From assembly GCF_013074385.2 (NCBI RefSeq), contig NZ_JABEYA020000003.1, positions 124,001 through 188,000 of the forward strand: a stretch of 64,000 bases of DNA. Reading direction: 5' to 3'. Each line of letters starts with the position of its first letter. Position 1 is the first letter of the stretch. The translations under genes were made by a program, and so were the position numbers. This DNA is from Vibrio ostreicida (GTDB lineage Bacteria; Pseudomonadota; Gammaproteobacteria; Enterobacterales; Vibrionaceae). Below are positions 11,114 to 20,226 of the stretch, one piece after another. Below the pieces are notes generated by a model that saw nothing but the letters and a program-made list of their open reading frames with translations, was not told where the DNA came from and did no database searches.

Positions 11114-11668
11114 ATGTTTATGAAAAAAATTTCGCCCCGTTTTGTCATCGACAGTAATTCACCGCCTCCTCAGGCGATTGTCGGCAGTATTGAGATTTTA
11201 AATCAGGGTTACGAGTTTCTGGAAGGCCTGAATCATGATGATTACGTTTATATTGCTCAGCCGCACATCAGCAGCTCGATTGGAGAGCATTACCGCCATT
11301 GGTTGGACTTGTTTCATGCCATTCGCAGGGACAGCGACAAAGTCGATTATAACGTGAGGCGCCGTGGCCATGAGGTTGAACGGAATATGGATATCGCCAA
11401 GGCGGAAATCGCTCAATTAATTGAATGGTTGTTTGGACTGCCAGCAAATGCCTTACCCCAGAGCGTTCAGGTCGAAACGGAAGTCATGTTGTCGCATACC
11501 CAGATTGAAGAGGTCACCTCGACGTTAGTGCGTGAAATTACCTTCGCGGCGCTACATGCGACGCATCATTTTGCCATGGCTAAGGTGGTTGCATCTTTAA
11601 GGGGGCTGGAAGCCGATGGGCGATTTGGCGTGGCGCCAGCAACCGCAACTTATCATAGGGCGCAGTAA
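11114..11668 (+). CDS. DinB-like four-helix metal-binding protein
   Basis: The 184-residue protein fits the DinB/YfiT superfamily of four-helix bundles that usually bind a divalent metal through three histidines. Candidate ligands are in ISSSIGEHYRHWLDLFHAI (near residue 57) and in ALHATHHFAMAKVV (near residue 150). Most of these proteins have no known reaction; some act as thiol-dependent transferases or hydrolases. GAGG lies just before the start. An ATG two codons later is an alternative. Its position inside the dedA-olsF run is the only clue to its role. Confidence 0.75.
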   Translation: MFMKKISPRFVIDSNSPPPQAIVGSIEILNQGYEFLEGLNHDDYVYIAQPHISSSIGEHYRHWLDLFHAIRRDSDKVDYNVRRRGHEVERNMDIAKAEIAQLIEWLFGLPANALPQSVQVETEVMLSHTQIEEVTSTLVREITFAALHATHHFAMAKVVASLRGLEADGRFGVAPATATYHRAQ

Positions 11669-11671
11669 ACT

Positions 11672-12418
11672 ATGTGTACACTCTCTTGGGTTTATCATGG
11701 CAGTAGCCACTACCAAGTTTATTTTAACCGTGACGAACAACGAGAGCGCTTGCCGGCACTTGAGCCCCAAGACTCCGTCATTGACGGGGTACATTGTGTG
11801 ATGCCGATCGACCCTGTGGGTGGAGGCAGTTGGATCGCGACCAATGAACATGGCGTCACCGTGTGTTTGCTTAATTTTTACCAAGGCACGACCCCAAAAG
11901 GCCGGTTAACCAGCCGTGGTTTGATCATTAAGCAGCTGGCAAGCAGTTGCTCAAGTCAGGTGGTCGACGCGCGAATATTAGAGATGGATCTCCGCCGATT
12001 TGCCCCGTTTACTGTGGTGTCGTTCGATACTCGCCGAACGGCCAATGAGACCACGCAATGGACATGGGATGGGGAACAACTGCGTCATGCACCGGCGTTT
12101 GCCCCGATTGTTTCCGCAGGCCGGCATTTTGAAGAGGCCAAACATTATCGTCTCCGCTTGTTTAATGAATTACTGCTCAGCGCCCCCAATGAGGAGATTG
12201 TTCAGCGTTTTCATCGATCATTTGATGAGACTTACCCTCATCTTTCCCCACTGATGGTGCGTGATGATGCGCGCACCGTCAGTACGACCTGTGTGGTAGT
12301 CAGTGCGAGCCGTCAGGACATGATTTATCAATCTATCGACAACCATCGCAATCGTGACTTTCAGACCACTCAGAGTTGTTTGAAAGGTAACATTGCTGAA
12401 CAAGGAGTTTTCAAGTGA
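11672..12418 (+). CDS. NRDE (TANGO2-like) family protein
   Basis: The 248-residue protein starts MCTLSW and contains FNRDEQRERLPALEP, the NRDE signature that names the family. The conserved Cys2 after the initiator Met is the expected N-terminal nucleophile of this Ntn-hydrolase-like group. GGGSWIATNEHGVTVCLLN (near residue 50) is also typical. Human TANGO2 belongs here and has been linked to lipid and haem handling; bacterial functions are unsettled. It starts three bases after the DinB-like gene stops and its last codons overlap the next gene, so one operon is likely. Confidence 0.85.
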   Translation: MCTLSWVYHGSSHYQVYFNRDEQRERLPALEPQDSVIDGVHCVMPIDPVGGGSWIATNEHGVTVCLLNFYQGTTPKGRLTSRGLIIKQLASSCSSQVVDARILEMDLRRFAPFTVVSFDTRRTANETTQWTWDGEQLRHAPAFAPIVSAGRHFEEAKHYRLRLFNELLLSAPNEEIVQRFHRSFDETYPHLSPLMVRDDARTVSTTCVVVSASRQDMIYQSIDNHRNRDFQTTQSCLKGNIAEQGVFK

Positions 12419-12852
12419 AGAAGTTAGTCACACTGTTTATTTTAATGTTGAGTTTTCCAACTTGGTCTGCAGACAAGATCTATACCGGCATATTCAGTAG
12501 TAAGGCGCTCAGCGGTTACGACACGGTTGCGTATTTTACTCAGGGAAAGCCAGTAAAAGGAGACAGCCAATTTCAAACAGAATATCAAGATGCCAACTGG
12601 TATTTCGCGTCTCAGGAGCACCTTGACGCGTTTAAAGCCGATCCAGAACGCTACGCACCTCAGTACGGTGGCTATTGTGCTTGGGCGGTGTCAGCAAAGA
12701 ATGATTTTGCCTCGGCCGACCCCAAGCAATGGGCGATTGTTGACGGCAAGCTCTACCTTAATTATGACGCCGAAGTTAAAAGTTGGTGGGATGACGACCG
12801 TTCAGGCCATATCAAACAAGCGGACATCAACTGGCCTAAATTGATTCAGTGA
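12415..12852 (+). CDS. Exported YHS-domain protein
   Basis: A signal peptide (MKKLVTLFILMLSFPTWSA) precedes a short mature domain with the YHS-type features LSGYDTVAYFTQGKPVKG, then FASQEHLDAFKADPERYAPQYGGYCAWAV. This is the pattern of periplasmic YHS proteins that may bind metal or haem; the family has no settled activity. It overlaps the NRDE gene by four bases and is followed by a DoxX-like membrane protein, so the three are probably expressed together. Confidence 0.85.
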   Translation: MKKLVTLFILMLSFPTWSADKIYTGIFSSKALSGYDTVAYFTQGKPVKGDSQFQTEYQDANWYFASQEHLDAFKADPERYAPQYGGYCAWAVSAKNDFASADPKQWAIVDGKLYLNYDAEVKSWWDDDRSGHIKQADINWPKLIQ

Positions 12853-12881
12853 TCAGCATAACTATTTATAAGGACTCCCAG

Positions 12882-13334
12882 ATGACATTTTCTCCGGTTA
12901 AACACCTTCCTGCTGCGTTTATCGCGTTTGTATTTGTTCAGTCACTGTTCTTTAAGTTTTCAGGCTCTTTTGAAACAGATCATATCTTCGGCACCTTAGG
13001 GGAATGGTCGGGGTTGGCGTGGTTTGGTGTCTATGGCGGCTACTTGATCGGGTCGGCCGAGTTGATCGCGGCGATCTTATTGTTTACCCGACTGCACGGC
13101 GTGGGTGCGGCAATGAGCGCAGGGATCATGACTGGCGCAATCGTCTTTCATTTGTTTACGCCACTAGGGATTGTCATGCCTGAGTTTAACGCGATGGGTG
13201 AGATTGTTGGTGACGATGGGGGCTTATTGTTCGGCATGGCCTGCATTGTGTGGTTGTGCGGTGTGTTCTTATTCGTCCGAGATGTCAAAACCGAAGGGAC
13301 CTTCACCCACAACCTTCTTGCCAAAGGAGAATAA
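12882..13334 (+). CDS. DoxX-like small integral membrane protein
   Basis: The 150-residue protein has four likely membrane segments, starting near AAFIAFVFVQSLFFKFSG, and resembles the DoxX/DoxD-like group. ATG 12882 is preceded by AAGGA at a good distance. A frame-extending start at 12849, overlapping the YHS gene stop, has no ribosome site. The function is unknown. The gene ends one base before the olsF start, so co-expression with olsF is expected. Confidence 0.75.
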   Translation: MTFSPVKHLPAAFIAFVFVQSLFFKFSGSFETDHIFGTLGEWSGLAWFGVYGGYLIGSAELIAAILLFTRLHGVGAAMSAGIMTGAIVFHLFTPLGIVMPEFNAMGEIVGDDGGLLFGMACIVWLCGVFLFVRDVKTEGTFTHNLLAKGE

Positions 13335-13335
13335 T

Positions 13336-15084
13336 ATGCTGGAGAGCCCTTTCAGATTACCAAGAGTGACGCCCTTTGGTCTGGGTGAATCGGTGCTTGA
13401 ATGGGCCACTGGCCTATCAACGCTCGATACCCTATACCACCAAGAGGCCTTGCCCGAAGACAGCTTCGAGTTTATGACAGAAGCGTTGCATCGGATCGGA
13501 ACCCGCTATGAGGTTAATCATGGTAGCCTTGATTCGATTCCTGCGCAGGGCTCAGTGCTAGTGGTTGCCAATCACCCTTTTGGGGGTATTGAAGGGATTA
13601 TTCTGGCGTCTTTGATCGCCACTGCGCGCAAAGATGTCAAAGTGTTGGCCAACGAACTGTTGAAACGCATCCCAGAACTGGACGAGTTGTTTATTGGCGT
13701 CAATGTGTTTGGTGGAGAGCAGGCGAGAAAGACCAATCGTCAGGCTATTCAACAGGCCAACCAGCACCTCAAAGAGGGGGGTGTCTTGATCATTTTTCCG
13801 GCAGGCGAGGTATCCGCATGGCAATCAGAAGATAAAAAAATCACTGATAAAACATGGAGTAAATCGGTTGCTAAGTTTGTAAAGCATGCCGAAGCGACGA
13901 CGGTTCCTGTGTTTATCAATGGCATGAACAGCAAGCTGTTCTATCAAGTTGGACGTATTCATCCCTTACTAAGAACAGCCATGCTAGGTCGTGAATTGCT
14001 GAACAAATCCGGTCAGACCATCTCCGTGTCGATAGGCAATGCCATCCCTTTCTCAGAGATCAGCCATTTTGAAAAAGAAGAAGACATCACACAGTATTTC
14101 CGCCTAAATACCTATTTGATGGGAAGCATGGATGCAGCGACACCTTCTCACGACACCGCCCCCTTTCTCACCCCGGTTATAGAACGGGCCGACGTCGAAT
14201 TGCTGGAGCGGGAACTGGTCCAAATCGAAGCGTATAAGTTACATCAACAGGGTGATTTTGTGGTGTATTGTGCGCCGACGGCCGAGATCCCCGAAATGAT
14301 GAGAGAAATTGGCCGTGTCCGTGAACACAGCTTTCGTGAGGTTGGCGAAGGCAGTGGGTTAGCATGTGACATTGATAAGTTTGACTCACATTATCATCAA
14401 CTGTTTGTCTGGCACACCGCCAACCGAGATCTGGTTGGGGCGTATCGTCTGGGACGGGTCGACCAATTGCTCGCCGAGGGCGGGCTCGAAAGCTTGTATT
14501 CAACCAGCCTGTTTGACTATGACCAAACCTTTATCGATTCGTTGGGCATGACCATCGAGCTTGGCCGATCTGTGGTCGCGAAACAGTACCAGCGCAACAT
14601 GCATTCTTTACTGCTTTTATGGAAAGGGATCGCGTGTTTCATTGAGCGCCATCCCCAATATACGCACTTATTTGGGCCTGTCAGTATTAGTAACGATTAC
14701 AGCCCCGTGGCGAGGCAGCTGATCGCCTCAGTGATGTCGGTCCATTATTATGATGAAGAAAAAGCAAAGTTAGTGTCGCCGACCACCCCCCTAAAACGCA
14801 GCGGTCAGGAGTTTTGGCGACCGGATATGCTCAGTTCTTTATCAGACTTACCCTTACTGTCCAAAGTACTTAGCCGCCTTGAACGGGGTCAGGGATTACC
14901 GGTGTTATTAAGACAGTATCTGGGGATGAATGGGAAACTGGTGTGTTTTAATGTCGATCCGGCTTTTAATTATGCGTTGGACGGCTTGATTGTGGTTGAT
15001 TTAACTTCCGTGTCTCTGCGGGCATTGAGTAAATACATGGGCAGAGAAAACGCCCAGCGCTATCTCGATACCCATTGTGACTGA
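13336..15084 (+). CDS. olsF: OlsF-type bifunctional ornithine lipid synthase (acyltransferase + GNAT fusion)
   Basis: This 582-residue protein has two acyltransferase domains. The N-terminal half is a PlsC-type O-acyltransferase: VVANHPFGGIEG with H80 as likely catalytic base, then LIIFPAGEVSAW. The C-terminal half (from about residue 300) is an OlsB-like N-acyltransferase: REIGRVREHSFREVGEG and IELGRSVVAKQYQ are typical of that family. OlsF proteins acylate ornithine and then lyso-ornithine lipid, giving phosphorus-free membrane lipids. ATG 13336 is preceded by AAGGAG. It is the last gene of the dedA run. Family assignment is firm; the product lipid is inferred. Confidence 0.85.
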   Translation: MLESPFRLPRVTPFGLGESVLEWATGLSTLDTLYHQEALPEDSFEFMTEALHRIGTRYEVNHGSLDSIPAQGSVLVVANHPFGGIEGIILASLIATARKDVKVLANELLKRIPELDELFIGVNVFGGEQARKTNRQAIQQANQHLKEGGVLIIFPAGEVSAWQSEDKKITDKTWSKSVAKFVKHAEATTVPVFINGMNSKLFYQVGRIHPLLRTAMLGRELLNKSGQTISVSIGNAIPFSEISHFEKEEDITQYFRLNTYLMGSMDAATPSHDTAPFLTPVIERADVELLERELVQIEAYKLHQQGDFVVYCAPTAEIPEMMREIGRVREHSFREVGEGSGLACDIDKFDSHYHQLFVWHTANRDLVGAYRLGRVDQLLAEGGLESLYSTSLFDYDQTFIDSLGMTIELGRSVVAKQYQRNMHSLLLLWKGIACFIERHPQYTHLFGPVSISNDYSPVARQLIASVMSVHYYDEEKAKLVSPTTPLKRSGQEFWRPDMLSSLSDLPLLSKVLSRLERGQGLPVLLRQYLGMNGKLVCFNVDPAFNYALDGLIVVDLTSVSLRALSKYMGRENAQRYLDTHCD

Positions 15085-15200
15085 TGGCTTGTGACGATCG
15101 GAGTCCTATTTGTGATGATGGGGCGATAGAATCACGGGTCATTGGTTCAAATAAAGGTTAAATTCAACCAAGATACCCGTCTGACCTGTGAGAATCACGC

Positions 15201-15776
15201 ATGAAAACTTGGATTGCCCTTGGTTTAACCCTGATATCAACTGGGCTTTGGGCCGAACAAACCCAGTCTGATGAGGCCTTCATTGATGTGACTGTGAGTG
15301 TGGAACTCGATGGCATCGAACACGCGATTGATCAAACCCGAATTTCGCTCGATACGATCGGAGTCGCGCTTAAAGACATTGCGGGCAGTGACAACCTCAC
15401 CGACGAGCAGAAAGTGGCCTTGGGCGATACGCTCAACAACTTGAATGATCTGGTCAAGGTGGCGCAAGCGTCCGCTGCTGAGTTGCCTTCGGCATTGGCG
15501 CGGTCACATCAGGTCTTGGACGAGAAAAGCCAACACTTCTTTGACGAGCTGCAACGCAAGGTTTTTATGACGATTATTCTGTTTGGCTTGGTGTTGGTCG
15601 GCATCATGGTGGCGGTTTATCTGGTATTGCTGCGTCCTCTTCAACGCACGGTGGTGGAGGCGACAAGCCATGTTTCTCAAATGGCTCAGGCATTGAAAAT
15701 CACCGCCGAAGCGGTCGAGCAAAGTTCCGCACGGCAACATGAGTTGCACCAAGCGTTGCACACGCCATCAGACTAA
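15201..15776 (+). CDS. Exported, membrane-anchored coiled-coil protein of unknown function
   Basis: The 191-residue protein starts with a signal peptide (MKTWIALGLTLISTGLWAE). A helical periplasmic segment, rich in heptad-like repeats and containing LALxDTLNNLNDL-type patterns, runs to about residue 115. One membrane span follows (MTIILFGLVLVGIMVAVYLVLL) and then a cytoplasmic coiled coil. The layout recalls the sensor part of a chemoreceptor-like protein, but no signalling domain is present. I do not recognise a family. It starts 116 bases after olsF, so it may have its own promoter. Confidence 0.65.
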   Translation: MKTWIALGLTLISTGLWAEQTQSDEAFIDVTVSVELDGIEHAIDQTRISLDTIGVALKDIAGSDNLTDEQKVALGDTLNNLNDLVKVAQASAAELPSALARSHQVLDEKSQHFFDELQRKVFMTIILFGLVLVGIMVAVYLVLLRPLQRTVVEATSHVSQMAQALKITAEAVEQSSARQHELHQALHTPSD

Positions 15777-15812
15777 ACGCCTGAGAGTACAATCAGTTGC
15801 CGCGCGTACGTG

Positions 15813-16463
15813 CTACTCGCTGAGCTGCTGTTCAAGCTGTTGGGTGACTTCCGGTGCCAGATTCAGTTGTTTGGCCAGTTCCTGTAAATACGCTCTTTCC
15901 ATGAAATTTTGCTCGTCGATCACAATCAAAGAGGCGAGGTAAATCTCTGAGGCTTGCTGCGGGGATTGAGCGAGTCGGGCAATGTCTGCCGGATCAAGAG
16001 GTTTATTCAATTCTTGGTGGATCAGCGTTTGCAGCGAGCTATCGGCCCCTGCGTGTTGCAATGTGGCCTCAACTCTCGCCATTTCTTCTTCGTCGACGTG
16101 GCCATCGGCCTTGGCTGCGGCGATCATCGCTTTGAGAATCAGCGCCTGATGTTGGTCATCATTGGCATTAAATACTTCCTGAGTTTGCGCCCCGGTTTGC
16201 TTGCTTTGCCAATTATTGTAGACGGTATATGCGAGTGCACCTAACGCGGCTGCTCCCCCAATTTTTAGCGCATTCTTGCCGACTTTTTTACCGAGCTTCT
16301 TGCTTTTCTTCGAGCCCATCAGTACGTTGACCAAGCCGCCACCGAGCGCCCCAGCACCCAACGTCTTCAAGTGACCAGAGCCTGATGATTGCTGAATTTT
16401 TTGCTGCCCTTGGCGAACGATATCGGAGCTTAAAGCTTGATTCAATAGGCTTTTTAAATCCAT
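15813..16463 (-). CDS. DUF533 / YebE-like protein with TerB-like C-terminus
   Basis: The 216-residue protein starts MDLKSLLNQAL. A glycine-rich membrane-like segment follows (residues about 30-70), and the C-terminal half has the TerB-like pattern MIAAAKADGHVDEEEMARVEATL, with acidic residues that bind metal in TerB relatives. This is the DUF533 (YebE) architecture: inner membrane, unknown role, induced by envelope stress in E. coli. I chose ATG 16463, which has AAGGA eight bases upstream; an ATG three codons earlier overlaps that ribosome site. Confidence 0.85.
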   Translation of the reverse strand: MDLKSLLNQALSSDIVRQGQQKIQQSSGSGHLKTLGAGALGGGLVNVLMGSKKSKKLGKKVGKNALKIGGAAALGALAYTVYNNWQSKQTGAQTQEVFNANDDQHQALILKAMIAAAKADGHVDEEEMARVEATLQHAGADSSLQTLIHQELNKPLDPADIARLAQSPQQASEIYLASLIVIDEQNFMERAYLQELAKQLNLAPEVTQQLEQQLSE

Positions 16464-16523
16464 GGGAGTCATCCTTTGTTTTTTCCCAGAGTAAAACAGT
16501 CAGGATGAATAGAGGATTAACAA

Positions 16524-16552
16524 AACGAAAAAAGCGAGCAGGCGCTCGCTTT
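16524..16552 (-). terminator. Terminator after purN
   Basis: On the minus strand the stem AAAGCGAGC / GCTCGCTTT with a four-base loop is followed by TTT. It lies 19 bases past the purN stop. Confidence 0.85.
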
Positions 16553-16570
16553 AGGTGAGGTCATCAAGGT

Positions 16571-17212
16571 TTAGTCTTGCGCGTATCCGTGGATACCCAG
16601 CAATTGACCATCAAGATAAGCTTCTTTGTTATCTTTCATGGTCAGCCGGTCTTCGACTAACCACTGAACCACTAAGGGGTAGATGCTATGCTCTTGGGTC
16701 TGAACGCGTTGAGTGAGGGTCTCGACCGAATCCTGATCAAAAATAGGCACCTTGGCTTGTAATATCACGGGGCCCCCATCGAGCTGCTCGGTAACAAAGT
16801 GGACACTGGTTCCGTGTTCTTCGTCACCAGCGTGGATGGCACGCTGATACGTATTGAGCCCAGGGTATTTGGGCAGTAACGACGGGTGAATATTGATCAT
16901 CTTGCCTTTGTAGTGACGAACAAATTCACCACTTAGAATACGCATGTAACCCGCCAGAACAATCACATCGGGTTGGTACTCATCGATTTGCTTCATCAGT
17001 TCATGATCAAAGGCATCGCGTGTATCAAAACCATTGGGATCTAAGAAATGGGCTTGGGCGCCGGCCTGTTTGGCTCGCTCCAGCCCATAAGCCGTTGCCT
17101 TGTTTGAAAAAACAGCACTCACTCGGCCGGTTTTGATCTTGGTATCACAAGCATCAATGATCGCCTGCAAGTTCGAACCATTTCCTGAAACTAAAACAAC
17201 AATACTTTTCAT
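16571..17212 (-). CDS. purN: Phosphoribosylglycinamide formyltransferase (GART)
   Basis: PurN transfers a formyl group from 10-formyl-tetrahydrofolate to GAR in purine synthesis. The 213-residue protein has the catalytic trio N107, H109 (KMINIHPSLLPKYPG) and D145 (EQLDGGP), each one residue from the E. coli positions. The phosphate-binding start SGNGSNLQAI is present. It follows purM by two bases on the same strand, so the two form an operon under the PurR-like operator upstream of purM. Confidence 0.96.
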   Translation of the reverse strand: MKSIVVLVSGNGSNLQAIIDACDTKIKTGRVSAVFSNKATAYGLERAKQAGAQAHFLDPNGFDTRDAFDHELMKQIDEYQPDVIVLAGYMRILSGEFVRHYKGKMINIHPSLLPKYPGLNTYQRAIHAGDEEHGTSVHFVTEQLDGGPVILQAKVPIFDQDSVETLTQRVQTQEHSIYPLVVQWLVEDRLTMKDNKEAYLDGQLLGIHGYAQD

Positions 17213-17214
17213 CT

Positions 17215-18255
17215 TTATTTGATCTCTACTTGTTCTTCATTTGCGTTAGCAGTCGCGATATCACCGATCACCCAAGCCGTTTCGCCAGCAGCTTCAAGTA
17301 AGCTTACCGCTGCTTGTGCCTGATCTTTTGGCAACGCAATCACAAGCCCGACGCCACAGTTGAAAGTGCGATACATTTCGTGTGTGGTGACATTACCTTT
17401 TTGTTGCAGCCATTGGAATATAGCGGGCCATTCCCAGCTGCTACCATCGATGACCGCTTTCGTGCCTTCAGGAAGGACTCGAGGAATATTTTCCCAGAAA
17501 CCGCCTCCAGTAATATGAGAGATGGCATGAATATCATGTTGCTCGATCAGGCTTAGGGCCGATTTGATATAGATTTTTGTCGGCTCTAATAAGTGTTCGC
17601 CAATGGTGCGGCTTGCCAACTCTTCATTTTTGTCTGCACCTGAAACCTCAAGGATTTTACGAATCAATGAATAGCCATTTGAGTGTGGACCACTGGAACC
17701 TACTGCAATCAGGGCATCCCCAGCAGCAACCTTGGTGCCGTCGATGATGGCTTCTTTTTCCACCACGCCGACACAGAACCCGGCGACATCGTAATCCTCA
17801 CCCTCGTACATGCCCGGCATTTCAGCGGTTTCACCGCCAATCAAAGAGCAGCCCGCTTGGAGACAGCCGTCGGCAATCCCTGTGACCACATCGGCGGCGG
17901 TATCGACATCGAGTTTACCGGTCGCATAGTAATCTAGGAAAAACAGTGGCTCGGCCCCTTGTACGATCAGGTCGTTGACACACATTGCGACCAAATCAAC
18001 GCCAATGGTGTCATGCTTGTTCATATCCAGAGCAAGGCGAAGCTTAGTGCCTACGCCGTCTGTGCCCGAGACGAGTACGGGTTGCTTATATTTCGTTGGC
18101 AGTTCGCACAGTGCGCCAAAACCACCAATCCCCCCCATGACTTCAGGGCGACGAGTACGTTTAACCGCGCCTTTAATGCGGTCAACCAGTGCGTTACCTG
18201 CATCAATATCTACGCCAGCATCTTTATAGCTAAGAGAAGTGTTATCAGCACTCAC
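17215..18255 (-). CDS. purM: Phosphoribosylformylglycinamidine cyclo-ligase (AIR synthetase)
   Basis: PurM closes the imidazole ring of the purine precursor using ATP. The 346-residue protein begins [18 protein letters not shown] and contains [22 protein letters not shown] and [11 protein letters not shown], all typical of PurM. I chose GTG 18255 because GAGGA lies seven bases before it and the length then matches E. coli PurM (345). A TTG two codons earlier would sit on the ribosome site. It is divergent from upp and shares a control region with a PurR-like operator. Confidence 0.95.
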   Translation of the reverse strand: MSADNTSLSYKDAGVDIDAGNALVDRIKGAVKRTRRPEVMGGIGGFGALCELPTKYKQPVLVSGTDGVGTKLRLALDMNKHDTIGVDLVAMCVNDLIVQGAEPLFFLDYYATGKLDVDTAADVVTGIADGCLQAGCSLIGGETAEMPGMYEGEDYDVAGFCVGVVEKEAIIDGTKVAAGDALIAVGSSGPHSNGYSLIRKILEVSGADKNEELASRTIGEHLLEPTKIYIKSALSLIEQHDIHAISHITGGGFWENIPRVLPEGTKAVIDGSSWEWPAIFQWLQQKGNVTTHEMYRTFNCGVGLVIALPKDQAQAAVSLLEAAGETAWVIGDIATANANEEQVEIK

Positions 18256-18321
18256 AAGCAAGTCCTCAGTTTAAAAATTGGATATGAAATCGGCGCTATT
18301 CTAACAGTGGATAAAGCCATA

Positions 18322-18337
18322 TAGCAAACGTTTGCGC
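18322..18337. promoter_or_regulatory. PurR-type operator between purM and upp
   Basis: The palindrome GCAAACGTTTGC (18324-18335) matches the core of the PurR box. It lies 67 bases before the purM start and 97 before upp. PurR repression of purMN by hypoxanthine or guanine is known in E. coli; here it is inferred from the site. Confidence 0.85.
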
Positions 18338-18433
18338 TAGTTTTTTCTTTTCAGCTATGACAAGAAATCAATGAAGAAATCGTTTATAATCTGACGGTTT
18401 ATTCAAAAATCACCCAAGTACTCGGAGATGGAA

Positions 18434-19060
18434 ATGAAAGTTGTTGAAGTAAAACACCCTCTTGTGAAACACAAAATTGGCCTGATGAGAGAAGGTGATA
18501 TCAGCACAAAGCGCTTTCGTGAGTTGGCGACCGAAGTAGGCAGCTTGCTGACCTATGAAGCGACCTCAGATTTTGAAACTGAAAAAGTCACCATTGAGGG
18601 TTGGAATGGTCCGGTTGACGTTGACCAGATCAAGGGTAAAAAAGTCACGGTTGTGCCTATTTTACGCGCTGGTTTGGGTATGATGGATGGTGTTCTTGAA
18701 CATATGCCCAGTGCCCGTATTAGTGTGGTGGGGATTTACCGTGACGAAGAAACGCTCGAACCGGTGCCGTATTTCAATAAATTGGCGTCGAACATCGACG
18801 AACGTATCGCCTTAGTCGTTGACCCTATGTTGGCTACTGGCGGCTCGATGATTGCGACGATCGATTTGCTCAAAGAAAAAGGCTGCCATCAGATTAAAGT
18901 ACTGGTACTGGTTGCTGCGCCTGAAGGCATAGAGGCATTAAAAAAAGTGCACCCAGATGTTGAGCTTTACACCGCCGCCATTGATGAAAAACTGAACGAC
19001 AAAGGGTACATTGTCCCAGGTCTTGGCGACGCGGGTGACAAGATCTTCGGTACCAAATAA
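18434..19060 (+). CDS. upp: Uracil phosphoribosyltransferase
   Basis: Upp converts uracil and PRPP to UMP in pyrimidine salvage. The 208-residue protein is the same length as E. coli Upp and nearly collinear: [14 protein letters not shown] at the start, the PRPP loop [13 protein letters not shown] and the C-terminal [16 protein letters not shown] 18434 is the family start with GGAG eight bases upstream; an in-frame ATG two codons earlier overlaps that site. No uraA permease follows here. It is divergent from purM. Confidence 0.97.
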   Translation: MKVVEVKHPLVKHKIGLMREGDISTKRFRELATEVGSLLTYEATSDFETEKVTIEGWNGPVDVDQIKGKKVTVVPILRAGLGMMDGVLEHMPSARISVVGIYRDEETLEPVPYFNKLASNIDERIALVVDPMLATGGSMIATIDLLKEKGCHQIKVLVLVAAPEGIEALKKVHPDVELYTAAIDEKLNDKGYIVPGLGDAGDKIFGTK

Positions 19061-19081
19061 GCAGATATTGAGTTTGATAGC

Positions 19082-19108
19082 AAAAAGGGCGCTTTCGCGC
19101 CCTTTTTT
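19082..19108. terminator. Bidirectional terminator between upp and rluF
   Basis: The stem AAAAGGGCGC / GCGCCCTTTT with loop TTTC has a T run on both strands, so it can end transcription of the convergent upp and rluF genes. Confidence 0.9.
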
Positions 19109-19124
19109 GTGATTTCTTGATGGC

Positions 19125-20132
19125 TTAGCGTTTTAAGCTCAACGTACCGCCTGCGCGTGGTGTGCTGGAGGGTTTCTCTGAATGAGATTGGCCTTTGTTA
19201 CCTGCCGGCTTTGATCCTGAAGGTCCGCTGTGGCGGCCTTTCTTTGAACTTGGCGCATGGCGAAACTCATCCGCATTTCGGCCTTTAAAGGTGCGTGTTT
19301 TTTGATTACGTCTTGCTTTGGAAGGTTGGTTTTCTTCTCGGCTATCGAATAGCTTAGCATCCGTGGCTTTTTTGATTTTCTGGCCATGTTGGCGGGTTTT
19401 AGAGGCCTCTTCGGTCCCACTGGAGGATTCGCACATCGCAAGAATTTCTGCCACCTCGGCTGCACTGAGGTAACGCCATTGCCCGTTGGGGATCCCGTCT
19501 AAGGTAATATTCATGATCCGCACGCGACGCAGCTTAAACACCTCGTAGCCGAGTGCTTCACACATACGACGGATCTGGCGATTGAGGCCCTGTGTCAGGA
19601 CAATACGAAAGGAAAATTTGGTTTCTTTGCTGACCTGACACGGTAACGTGGTGGTATCCAGAATATCGACCCCAGCGCTCATCATCTTGATGAAGTGCTC
19701 AGTGATCGGCTTATCAACTCGGACCACGTACTCTTTTTCGTGGTTATTGCCTGCGCGGAGAATCTTATTGACGATATCGCCGTCATTGGTCAAAAAAATC
19801 AAGCCATCTGAGGGTTTGTCGAGTCGGCCAATTGGGAATATACGCTTTTTGTGTCCAATAAAATCGACGATATTGCCCGGAATATCACGCTCGGTGGTAC
19901 AAGTAATGCCGGTGGGCTTATTGAGAGCAATGTAGACAGGAGTTTCTTTGGCGCTCACTGGCTTACCATCAATACAGACATCATCATCAGGGGTGACCTT
20001 GGTGCCCATCTCGGGAACGTTGCCGTTAATGGTGACGCGACCTTGATCGATCAGTTTATCGGCTTCACGACGAGAGCAAAACCCTGTCTCACTGATGTAT
20101 TTATTTAAGCGTTTGGCTGACTCTTGCGACAT
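19125..20132 (-). CDS. rluF: 23S rRNA pseudouridine(2604) synthase
   Basis: RluF makes pseudouridine 2604 in 23S rRNA. The 335-residue protein has an N-terminal S4 RNA-binding domain ([21 protein letters not shown]) and the RsuA-family catalytic motif [10 protein letters not shown], with D105 as nucleophile. After about residue 235 there is a long basic low-complexity tail (Lys/Arg/Gly/Ser rich), as in other RluF proteins, where the tail varies. It shares a convergent terminator with upp. Confidence 0.93.
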   Translation of the reverse strand: MSQESAKRLNKYISETGFCSRREADKLIDQGRVTINGNVPEMGTKVTPDDDVCIDGKPVSAKETPVYIALNKPTGITCTTERDIPGNIVDFIGHKKRIFPIGRLDKPSDGLIFLTNDGDIVNKILRAGNNHEKEYVVRVDKPITEHFIKMMSAGVDILDTTTLPCQVSKETKFSFRIVLTQGLNRQIRRMCEALGYEVFKLRRVRIMNITLDGIPNGQWRYLSAAEVAEILAMCESSSGTEEASKTRQHGQKIKKATDAKLFDSREENQPSKARRNQKTRTFKGRNADEFRHAPSSKKGRHSGPSGSKPAGNKGQSHSEKPSSTPRAGGTLSLKR

Positions 20133-20174
20133 GATGTTAGACCCTTAGTGACGTTTCACAACGGCGTTAAAAAT

Positions 20175-20199
20175 TAAAAAAGCAGCCACTATGGCTGCT
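20175..20199 (-). terminator. Terminator after smrA
   Basis: On the minus strand AGCAGCCA / TGGCTGCT forms a stem with a three-base loop, followed by TTTTTTAATTTTT. It lies 28 bases past the smrA stop and before rluF. Confidence 0.85.
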
Positions 20200-20226
20200 G
20201 GCGGTATATTAGCATTATAGATGGGC

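Noticed and set aside
13171..13335. 55-residue N-terminal extension of OlsF
   Set aside because: It is read in another frame through the DoxX-like gene; ATG 13336 has AAGGAG just before it.
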